Below are positions 7,129-13,602 of a stretch of DNA of 36,387 nt, piece after piece. Each line of letters starts with the position of its first letter. The stretch's first letter is position 1. Origin of the DNA: Clostridia bacterium (GTDB lineage Bacteria; Bacillota; Clostridia; Christensenellales; DTU072). The notes beneath the pieces are model-generated. The model was not told the origin of the DNA. It worked only from the letters and a program-made list of their open reading frames with translations, and made no database searches. A program made the position numbers and the translations under genes. The stretch spans positions 1-36,387 of the forward strand of contig JAEDHK010000013.1 in NCBI GenBank assembly GCA_016297005.1, in the 5' to 3' direction.

Positions 7129-7962
7129 TTATTCCCTCTCCTTTGCATCGGCTTCTTCATTCTCCACCGTTTCCTGATAATAGGAATAAGTATAGTCATG
7201 GGAATAATGCCCGTATTTTTTGTAGTACCCGTACTTGCCCGTCGTGGAAGTATCCGTATCGGGAATAACGGCAAGCACCGGGATGTCGTCCGGCAAACAT
7301 TGTTTCAAAGAGTCGGTGTCCTGGAAAGTATCGCTAACGTAGAAGTCAACCAGGAAGATCGCGGCCAAAGAAAGGATCAGCCCGACCGCAAAACCGATCA
7401 GGCTCATTTTGGTAAACCCGCGGGAAACGGGCTGAGTTTCTACCGCATAGTCGACAATCTTGGCGGAAGAACCGTTAATAATGTTGCCGATCTGATTTTT
7501 AAAGACGTGCAGGGTAGTGTTGACAAGGATTTTTGCGTCGTCGGGGTTGGTGCAAGACACGCTGATATAGCAGACTTCGGTGTTATTGACCGAACCGACG
7601 GAAATCATATCGACAAGCTGATCGTAGGTGTATTCTTCTTCCGTTTCAGCCGTTTTAAGTACGTCGTCCAGAATAAGGTGCGTTTTCAGAATAACGGCAT
7701 AAGAACTGACCAAAGAACGACTTGCCGACATATCGCTATTAGTAATGGCATCGATAGCGTCGCTTACAGACGCGCCCACAGAGGAGTTATTGACGTACAT
7801 CTTTGCCGTTGCGGTATATTTTTGGTCGGTCGTGAAGAACGTATACAAAAAGAGAGCGCACGCTCCTAAGACGGAAGCGATCAGAATGATCCACCATTTA
7901 TGTGCGAAGTCCTTCAATACGTCCAGCACGTTGATAGAAATCTTACTTTCTTTGTTTTCCAT
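7129..7962 (-). CDS. cpsC: Polysaccharide chain-length/kinase adaptor protein, CpsC/Wzz type
   Basis: Membrane adaptor that activates the CpsD kinase and sets polysaccharide chain length. The 277-residue protein has an N-terminal cytosolic stretch, TM1 (about 22-43), an extracytoplasmic Wzz domain (about 44-182; YTATAKMYVNN near its start, and the conserved AKIVDYAVETQPVSRGFTK before TM2) and TM2 (about 185-207). Unlike the short tail usual in this family, it continues for about 70 cytosolic residues, ending in a tyrosine-rich block (nine Tyr in 244-262) and an acidic end. First gene of the operon, with a promoter at 8024-8052. Family call is firm; the meaning of the tail is open. Confidence 0.92.
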   Translation of the reverse strand: MENKESKISINVLDVLKDFAHKWWIILIASVLGACALFLYTFFTTDQKYTATAKMYVNNSSVGASVSDAIDAITNSDMSASRSLVSSYAVILKTHLILDDVLKTAETEEEYTYDQLVDMISVGSVNNTEVCYISVSCTNPDDAKILVNTTLHVFKNQIGNIINGSSAKIVDYAVETQPVSRGFTKMSLIGFAVGLILSLAAIFLVDFYVSDTFQDTDSLKQCLPDDIPVLAVIPDTDTSTTGKYGYYKKYGHYSHDYTYSYYQETVENEEADAKERE

Positions 7963-8023
7963 TGAACTTCCTTTTCGTTAGCCGATACACGCGCTTACGC
8001 GCAGTATAGCATTATATGAGTAT

Positions 8024-8052
8024 ATATTACTTATTATTTTATTTCTTGTCAA
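8024..8052 (-). promoter_or_regulatory. Promoter of the cpsC-cpsD-X-lcp-cpsB operon
   Basis: On the minus strand: -35 TTGACA (8052..8047), 17-nt spacer, -10 TAATAT (8029..8024). The predicted leader is about 55 nt, contains a small GUAA-tetraloop hairpin, and ends in AAGGAAG before the cpsC ATG. Confidence 0.75.
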
Positions 8053-8090
8053 CTTTTTTTTCCCATTTGGCCACAAGAATCCTTCTTATC

Positions 8091-8161
8091 GTCGAAAAAT
8101 ATGTCAAAATGTCGAAAATATGAAAAATCTTCATGAAAATACCGACAAAAATGTATTGTCG
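8091..8161. promoter_or_regulatory. Candidate regulator-binding array upstream of the EPS promoter
   Basis: Two direct copies of GTCGAAAA(A)TATG start exactly 20 bp apart (8091 and 8111). They are followed by the perfect dyad CGACAA-N7-TTGTCG (8143-8161). This gives four GTCG/CGAC half-sites in 71 bp, about 40-110 bp upstream of the cps -35. No regulator is identified, and A/T-rich chance similarity is possible. Confidence 0.35.
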
Positions 8162-8163
8162 AT

Positions 8164-8197
8164 AAAAAGGCGGCCGGAACCGCAAAGTTCCCCCGCC
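8164..8197 (-). terminator. Second terminator downstream of ypeB
   Basis: Stem GGCGG/CCGCC plus GGAAC/GTTCC with a small internal loop (8169-8180 with 8187-8197) and loop CGCAAA. On the minus strand it is followed by TTTTT (complement of 8164-8168). Confidence 0.7.
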
Positions 8198-8220
8198 CTC
8201 AAAAATTTTTTTTCGCAACG

Positions 8221-8245
8221 AAAAAAACGGGGCAAGTCGCCCCGT
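8221..8245 (-). terminator. First terminator downstream of ypeB
   Basis: Perfect 7-bp stem ACGGGGC (8227-8233) with GCCCCGT (8239-8245) and a 5-nt loop. On the minus strand a run of T follows (complement of 8221-8227). It lies about 48 nt after the ypeB stop. Confidence 0.85.
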
Positions 8246-8292
8246 AATTTTTCGTATCGGAAAGCTAATGCTCCGTTACGGATATTTTATTA

Positions 8293-9600
8293 TCAGACGA
8301 GAAGGTCGTCCACAACCACGAATGCCTCCGCTTCTTCGCCGGTTTTCACGTCGTAATAGACGTAATAGGTTTCTCCGTCGCAAGTCCCTTTAATCTCGAC
8401 GCATTGTATCTCAGTACCCCACTCGGTCGGAATAATACAATCGCGCGTTTTTTCGATTGCGATCTTGTCGGAAAAGGCGATCTGCACTCTTTCCGTGGCG
8501 AGAGTCCGCTCCTTGTGATTGTACATATAATTCAATCCTTCCATTCCGGTGACGCGACCCGTCTGCGCGCTGACTTTGACCTTGATAAGATCAGGATAAC
8601 AGATGACGCCTTGCAGACTGTACGCGAAATTAAAATAAACGGTCGAATCGCTGTTATAAGTCCATACGCATTCCATATCCTCGTATCCGACTTCACGCAA
8701 AAACTTTTTCGCCCTCTCTGCGCACTCCTCGACGGTATACTCGGGATCGATCGTTTTTTCGTAAGAAGAGTACTCGACAAGGTACCCGCCGGCTTTCGAT
8801 ATCTGCGCCGTTCCTTCAACGCCGGCTATCGTAAAAGAATAAACGTACGCCGGAACGGAAGAAGCGTTATCTCCCGTTTTCTTCACGTTTTCAGCGTCTT
8901 TAAAATATGTTTTTAAAATTTCCGAAGCTTTTTCTTCGGTTATTTCCTCTTTGCCTTTCAGAAACACGGCGTCGCGCTTCTTTAAGCCGTCGGAGAAAGG
9001 CCCGTCATATATCAGCTCCGGATAGTCCACGTCGGAACTGTTTCTGATAGCTTCTCCCACCGCGGACATATCGGACAACACCGACGCGTCGATCCCTTTA
9101 TCGGTAATCGTTTTTTCTCCGACCCCGGCAAATGAAGCGTTCAGTTCGCTCACGATACGTTTGAATTTCAGAAGATTATTCCGTTCTTTTTCGTCGATGG
9201 GGTCGGTTTCCGCTTTGCGGGACAAATAATAACAGTAGTCGCCCGTTTTATTCAAAAAATTGACGATGGTTTCCGCCTGTTCTCCCTCGTTTGCCATTTT
9301 GGAAAGACAGGTCACTGCGACGTTACATTGCCGCCAGACGTCGTATAAAAATTCCTGTTGCAAGGTAGGTTTTGAAAGCGCGGTCACCTTACCGAGTTTT
9401 CTTTCCACGTCCGTCATGTTGTCTACCGCTTCGTAATATGCCGTCTCGTACATGCGATCCACGCGACCCTTATACGCTTCCGCTTTTTCGTTCTTCTTCC
9501 CGTACAATACGCCCATGGTAACGGCCGTCGCTGCCGCCGCAATAAACAGGAAAAGAAGCAACGCGACGATTATTTTTGCTTTTTTCGATATTTCTTTCAT
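8293..9600 (-). CDS. ypeB: Spore germination protein YpeB
   Basis: YpeB is the partner needed for deposition and stability of the cortex-lytic enzyme SleB in spores. The 435-residue protein has one N-terminal TM (about 9-31), the typical helical region with YETAYYEAVDNMTDVERKL and a DVWRQCNVAVTCLSKM segment (family pattern D-I-W-R-Q-A), and C-terminal PepSY-like repeats (TVEECAERAKKFLREVGYEDME, SAQTGRVTGMEGLNYMYNH). Length is close to the Bacillus protein. It starts about 10 nt after sleB on the same strand with a GGAG ribosome site, and two terminators follow. Expression in the forespore is known for the family; I cannot show a sigma-G site with confidence here. Confidence 0.92.
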   Translation of the reverse strand: MKEISKKAKIIVALLLFLFIAAAATAVTMGVLYGKKNEKAEAYKGRVDRMYETAYYEAVDNMTDVERKLGKVTALSKPTLQQEFLYDVWRQCNVAVTCLSKMANEGEQAETIVNFLNKTGDYCYYLSRKAETDPIDEKERNNLLKFKRIVSELNASFAGVGEKTITDKGIDASVLSDMSAVGEAIRNSSDVDYPELIYDGPFSDGLKKRDAVFLKGKEEITEEKASEILKTYFKDAENVKKTGDNASSVPAYVYSFTIAGVEGTAQISKAGGYLVEYSSYEKTIDPEYTVEECAERAKKFLREVGYEDMECVWTYNSDSTVYFNFAYSLQGVICYPDLIKVKVSAQTGRVTGMEGLNYMYNHKERTLATERVQIAFSDKIAIEKTRDCIIPTEWGTEIQCVEIKGTCDGETYYVYYDVKTGEEAEAFVVVDDLLV

Positions 9601-9612
9601 TATTGACTCCTT

Positions 9613-10305
9613 TTACAAGCAAAACGCGTGATTCCCGATGGATAAGTGGACGGTTTTGGAAAGCATCCACTTACTCGTTGCCGTTCTCGGGTTGTAATAG
9701 TATAAGCAACCTCCCGTCGGATCCCATCCGTTCAAAGCGTCGCGCGCGGCGCGCTTGGCAGTATCGTTGGGCGTCATGTTAATTTGTCCGTCGGAAACCG
9801 CGTCGAAGGCTCCCGCCTGATAAATAACGCCGCTTACCGTATTGGGGAAAAGAGGGCTGGCAACGCGATTCAAAATTACCGCTCCTACGGCAACCTGTCC
9901 TGTATACGGTTCTCCGCGCGCTTCCGCGTAGATGATGCGAGCAAGCAAGCTTTCGTCAGAGCTTCCGGATGTCGAAGAGCTGATTCCGAGCGCCTTCAAC
10001 GTGACGGGTCCGACGATACCGTCCACTTTCAAACCGTAGTCCGACTGAAATCTTTTTACGGCGGCCGTCGTCAGCTTTCCGAAAATCCCGTCTACCTTCC
10101 CCGTATAATAACCGCGGTTTTTAAGCACCGTCTGAATCTGTCGGACGGTCTGTCCCGTGCTCCCCGACGAATAGGCCGTTCCCGCTTCCGCTTCCCGTCC
10201 GTCCGGACGGAACAGATCGGTAAAAAGGTATAATCCGCTGATCGCCACACAGAGCATAAGCAAAACGCAGATTGTCGGTAATACCGCCTTCTTTACTCTT
10301 CTCAT
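9613..10305 (-). CDS. sleB: Spore cortex-lytic enzyme SleB (lytic transglycosylase)
   Basis: SleB cleaves muramic-delta-lactam-containing cortex peptidoglycan during germination. I choose the internal ATG at 10305 (230 residues), because GGAGGAG sits about 9 nt upstream of it while the longer frame would begin inside the previous gene. Order of parts: N-terminal TM or signal (about 7-28), a peptidoglycan-binding domain type 1 (about 51-108; QTVRQIQTVLKNRGYYTGKVDG...FQSDYGLKVDGIVG), then the hydrolase_2 catalytic domain (about 118-230) with YAEARGE holding the expected catalytic Glu128 and the GAVILNRV segment. It starts next to the stop codon of the upstream lipoprotein gene and is followed by ypeB. 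Confidence 0.95.
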   Translation of the reverse strand: MRRVKKAVLPTICVLLMLCVAISGLYLFTDLFRPDGREAEAGTAYSSGSTGQTVRQIQTVLKNRGYYTGKVDGIFGKLTTAAVKRFQSDYGLKVDGIVGPVTLKALGISSSTSGSSDESLLARIIYAEARGEPYTGQVAVGAVILNRVASPLFPNTVSGVIYQAGAFDAVSDGQINMTPNDTAKRAARDALNGWDPTGGCLYYYNPRTATSKWMLSKTVHLSIGNHAFCL

Positions 10306-10306
10306 T

Positions 10307-10729
10307 TTAATTTCTCTCCTCCACTTTTTTAACGATTTCATAGAAAAAGGAACCATATCCTGCATCCTTATATTCCTCCAAAGACCGATTCACGTCAAAA
10401 GGATAAGCCACGTACTGCCATCCGCACGAGCCCTCTCCGACGCGAAACGTCGCGTAATACCCCGCTCCGAAGTATCTTCCGCCGTAAAAACGCCGTTTAA
10501 AGAACTCTTTCGTCAAAGTATACCCGGCGGATGTAAGCTGTTTTTCGCATTCTTCCCGACTTTCCGCACCGTCTAGAATTTCGGAAACGGAAGCGATCAG
10601 GCGATCCCGTTCTTTCGTATCTCCGGCAAAAACAAGCACCCGAACGACCTCTTTTTCTACCTTGCTCTCACAAGAACAAGTTGAAATTAAGGTCAGAATC
10701 AGCAAAAAAACCGATAAAAACTTCTTCAT
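10307..10729 (-). CDS. Small putative lipoprotein, first gene of the sleB-ypeB operon
   Basis: Family not recognised. The 140-residue protein starts with a lipoprotein-like signal (Lys2-3, a hydrophobic stretch 4-17, then a TCSC motif with the likely modified Cys at 20). The mature part is charged, with a repeated aromatic-glycine stretch (FYGGRYFGAGYY) near the middle and an YGSFFYEIVKKVEE end. An AAGG site lies close to the ATG. Its stop codon is followed directly by the sleB start and it carries the sleB ribosome site, so it is in the same transcript. A spore-envelope role is inferred from position only. Confidence 0.7.
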   Translation of the reverse strand: MKKFLSVFLLILTLISTCSCESKVEKEVVRVLVFAGDTKERDRLIASVSEILDGAESREECEKQLTSAGYTLTKEFFKRRFYGGRYFGAGYYATFRVGEGSCGWQYVAYPFDVNRSLEEYKDAGYGSFFYEIVKKVEERN

Positions 10730-10793
10730 ATGACCTTGTTATACCCCCATTCAGGCTTTTTAAAACGAAAAATTTTTTTTTGGCTCAAAATAC

Positions 10794-10822
10794 TTGTAAA
10801 AAACAGACCTTTGTGATAAAAT
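10794..10822 (+). promoter_or_regulatory. secG promoter
   Basis: -35 TTGTAA (10794-10799), 17-nt spacer, -10 TAAAAT (10817-10822) preceded by TGA (extended -10). A GAGGAG site and the secG ATG follow. Confidence 0.7.
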
Positions 10823-10854
10823 CATTTACGCTATTTCTTTATGAGGAGTGAAAA

Positions 10855-11148
10855 ATGTTCAATAGCTTGATTGCCGCGACAAAAAGCGACGTATTCTTTG
10901 GATTTTGTATCGCGTTCTTCGTCCTGATGGTTTTGTCCAGCATTTCGATGATCGTTATCGTTATTATGCAAAAAGGGACCGGAAACGATATGAGCGCCAT
11001 TACCGGCGGCTCCGATTCTTTCTTTTCCAAAAACAAGATCAGCTCTTTCGAAGGGAAACTGAGACTCTTTACCGTCATCATCGCCGGCTTGATGCTCGTC
11101 TCCTCCATCATGTTCTTCGTTTTTACCGTATTGCTCAACACTCTGTAA
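10855..11148 (+). CDS. secG: Protein translocase subunit SecG
   Basis: Small non-essential subunit of the SecYEG channel that assists SecA-driven export. In 97 residues it has two TM helices (about 14-37 and 69-92) joined by the family hallmark: a VIVIMQKGTGNDM segment, GGSDSFF, and a basic region before TM2. Length is a little above the usual 75-80. GAGGAG precedes the ATG. It has its own promoter (10794-10822) and a strong terminator (11171-11198), so it is monocistronic, and it is divergent from the spore operon. Confidence 0.93.
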   Translation: MFNSLIAATKSDVFFGFCIAFFVLMVLSSISMIVIVIMQKGTGNDMSAITGGSDSFFSKNKISSFEGKLRLFTVIIAGLMLVSSIMFFVFTVLLNTL

Positions 11149-11170
11149 AATGTTTTGTAAAAGAACCGAA

Positions 11171-11198
11171 ATGCCGTCGAAACCGACGGCATTTTTTT
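11171..11198 (+). terminator. secG terminator
   Basis: Perfect 9-bp stem ATGCCGTCG (11171-11179) with CGACGGCAT (11184-11192), a 4-nt loop and seven T residues. Confidence 0.95.
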
Positions 11199-11280
11199 CT
11201 TCTTTTATCATAAAGATTTAAAAAAGATTTAAGAAAAAAGACGCAAAATAAATACCGGAAGAGGGAGGTTAGTCTAAGCG

Positions 11281-12789
11281 GTGAAGAATTTTAAAAAAAT
11301 CGTCCTCTTGTTGTCTGTATCTGTTGTTTTTTGCCTTACGGCGACCTCCTGCCTTCCTTTTCTTGCTACGGTCGGGAGCATAATCTTTAATTATTCCGAT
11401 CGACTTTCCGAAAACAGAATCATCGTCTATGGTAGCGAAAACGATCTTGCGGTCACTTTTCAGGGAGAAAAAATGTTGGCAACCTGGGACGTCTCCAACG
11501 CTTATTCCTATCTTCTGACCGTCGAAAAAAACGGAGAAAAAACGGAAATAACTCCGACGGAAACCGGCTACGTCGATCTGACCGAGTACGGCTATACCTA
11601 TTCGGACGAGCTCTCTCTTGATCTGCAAAAATCGATAGGAACGACTGTTTATCACTACTCGTACGACTATTCTCCTCTTTCGCAAGATCAATATAATGCA
11701 TATACGAAAAAGGTCAACGCCGGGTTTGACGATATCGACCGCTATATAGCCACCCGTGCAGAGTGGTTCGACTTTTTTAGTTACCTGATTATCTTCCGCG
11801 AAGGCGCCGAAGAGACGGCCGAAGACGATGGAACGAAATCCTACCTGTTAGAAACAAATTGCTATCTTGCTTACGACTACGCCGGGTTCGACGCATACGC
11901 CGGACTCGACGAAGAAGAATGTCTGGAAAACGAAGTGTGCAGCGCCATCGAAGCCTATGAGGATTCGGCCGCTTATGCTTATTCCTATAATCTCGAATCG
12001 GATAAAAAGACGACGAAAATATACCTGAAATTTTATTACAATACCTACCCGGACAAAGAAACGGACACGTCGGAACGCAACTATACAAACGTTACGCGCA
12101 CACTGCCGCACTACGGCGAAGTAAAAAAAACACGAACTTTTCCCATTGATTCGGTAGAAAAGACCATACCCGTCGAGAGCACCGATCAGTTGTATTTCGC
12201 GCTGAAAAAAGGCTATCGTCCTTTGCCTGCGTCGGGCAGTCGAGCCGAAGCAATTTATGATAAAATGCGTTCCGTTCTTTCCGGAATCAACCGCGACAGC
12301 GACAGCGACTATAACAAGCTCCATTACATCTACGATTATATCGTCGATACCGTACTGTACGACTACGCCTTTACCCAAGAAATCATGGAAGACGAGGAGT
12401 CGACGGCGCTCTTTTCTTATAAGTGCCTCTACCTCGAAGGGGTGTTCGGCCTGCAAGAGGACGGAACCTTCGACGAAACGAAACGCGTCGCCATTTGCGA
12501 CGGCCTGAGCAAAGCCTATCTGTGTATGGCAACGATAGAGGGTATCCCTTGTCTGAAAATTTCCGGCACGGTAAACGACGAAGGACACGCATGGAACAAA
12601 GCCCAACTGAACGGCAGATGGTATATGATAGACGCCACGTGGGGAAACGAATTAAAAGGAACGTACGAGTATCTCAACCACGATTATCTGTTGAAAAAAG
12701 ACGATAACAAACACGTAGAAAATCCCTATATAGGCTATCCGAGCGCAACAAGCGATTACGGAAAACCGTTTTTCTCGGCGTTTGCTTAA
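11281..12789 (+). CDS. Transglutaminase-like lipoprotein
   Basis: A 502-residue secreted lipoprotein starting at GTG (11281), with GGGAGG about 13 nt upstream. The N-terminus is a lipoprotein signal ending TATSC (Cys24). Residues about 30-330 form an unassigned, acidic, tyrosine-rich extracytoplasmic region. The C-terminal third is a transglutaminase-core (papain-like) domain with the complete triad: Cys406 (AICDGLSKAYL), His436 (EGHAWNK) and Asp451 (IDATWGNE). In bacteria such surface proteins are usually proteases or protein cross-linkers; the substrate is unknown. No clear promoter lies in the 80 nt before it. Its stop codon overlaps the stop of the convergent esterase gene. Confidence 0.88.
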   Translation: MKNFKKIVLLLSVSVVFCLTATSCLPFLATVGSIIFNYSDRLSENRIIVYGSENDLAVTFQGEKMLATWDVSNAYSYLLTVEKNGEKTEITPTETGYVDLTEYGYTYSDELSLDLQKSIGTTVYHYSYDYSPLSQDQYNAYTKKVNAGFDDIDRYIATRAEWFDFFSYLIIFREGAEETAEDDGTKSYLLETNCYLAYDYAGFDAYAGLDEEECLENEVCSAIEAYEDSAAYAYSYNLESDKKTTKIYLKFYYNTYPDKETDTSERNYTNVTRTLPHYGEVKKTRTFPIDSVEKTIPVESTDQLYFALKKGYRPLPASGSRAEAIYDKMRSVLSGINRDSDSDYNKLHYIYDYIVDTVLYDYAFTQEIMEDEESTALFSYKCLYLEGVFGLQEDGTFDETKRVAICDGLSKAYLCMATIEGIPCLKISGTVNDEGHAWNKAQLNGRWYMIDATWGNELKGTYEYLNHDYLLKKDDNKHVENPYIGYPSATSDYGKPFFSAFA

Positions 12790-13598
12790 TAAATATAATC
12801 TTTAACGAAATCGATCATTTCTTCAAACCAACCGTACGCTTCATACCCATAGGCAAGTCCCAATCCGTGGCCGCCTTTTTTGTATGCGCATAATTTTGCG
12901 GGAACGCCATTTTCGACCAGAACACGATATAACGCGTCCGAATTGACGGGAGGAACGGCCTTATCGTCTTCGCAATACCATAAAAAACAGGGAGGAAAAT
13001 TTTCGGCGTGTTTTTCCACCGAATAAGCATCTTTCAGCTCCTCGTCGCCGCCGGTCAATTTCGTCATGGTTTCTTTATGCGTATTTGCGTCCATGGTCAG
13101 AACGGGATAACATAGGACGCTCGCGCGAGGTTTCGGCAATCCATAAACCTTATATCCGACGTTCTCCGTCGAAAAAGACCCTGCCAGGTGTCCGCCGGCC
13201 GAGAATCCGAGCAAGGAATAATCGTCTCTTTCTATACCAAACCGACGTTTATGTGAAAAAACGTATCTGATAAGCGCCGCCATATCTTCTTGCGGATTTG
13301 GTGCGTGCGCGTTTTCGCCCACCCGATAATTAAGGACAAACGCGTTGATTCCTTTGCGATTAAACGCTTCCGCAATAAACACGCCCTCGTAGCCCATACA
13401 AACATTGCAATAGCCGCCGCCGGGCGCAATAAAGAAAATCGGCGCCGTTTTGTCGGTGACGAATGCATACGCATAGGGGATATTTTTGCTCGGATCGGCT
13501 CTTTTTTCGTTTTCCGAATAAAACGTAAACTTCCTTTTTCTGTAAAAAAACGGACGAAAAACGGCTCTTCGAGAAAGATGATTTTTATCTAAGCACAT
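12786..13598 (-). CDS. Alpha/beta-hydrolase, acetyl-esterase/BD-FAE type
   Basis: A cytosolic-looking 270-residue alpha/beta-hydrolase. I start it at the ATG at 13598, which has AAGGAGG 9 nt upstream, rather than 21 nt earlier inside the preceding gene. It has the oxyanion motif APGGGY (58-63), the nucleophile elbow GFSAGGH (Ser133), the acid in CEDDKAVPP (Asp211 or Asp212) and the base in GGHGLG (His244). It has no signal peptide. It is clearly paralogous to the esterase domain of the gene just upstream (13603-15798), with which it forms an operon. Likely a carbohydrate O-deacetylase or related esterase; substrate unknown. Confidence 0.88.
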   Translation of the reverse strand: MCLDKNHLSRRAVFRPFFYRKRKFTFYSENEKRADPSKNIPYAYAFVTDKTAPIFFIAPGGGYCNVCMGYEGVFIAEAFNRKGINAFVLNYRVGENAHAPNPQEDMAALIRYVFSHKRRFGIERDDYSLLGFSAGGHLAGSFSTENVGYKVYGLPKPRASVLCYPVLTMDANTHKETMTKLTGGDEELKDAYSVEKHAENFPPCFLWYCEDDKAVPPVNSDALYRVLVENGVPAKLCAYKKGGHGLGLAYGYEAYGWFEEMIDFVKDYIY

Positions 13599-13602
13599 TT
13601 TA

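Larger units (their letters stand above)
7963..8292. other. Intergenic region upstream of the EPS operon
   Basis: No gene is supported in these 330 bp. In order it holds: a 5' leader with a GCGC-GTAA-GCGC tetraloop hairpin (7990-8001), the cpsC promoter (8024-8052), an array of GTCG half-sites (8091-8161), and two tandem terminators of the spore operon (8169-8197 and 8227-8245). Confidence 0.65.

Noticed and set aside
6739..7869. 376-residue rightward frame across cpsD and cpsC
   Set aside because: It crosses two well-supported genes on the other strand and has no family features.
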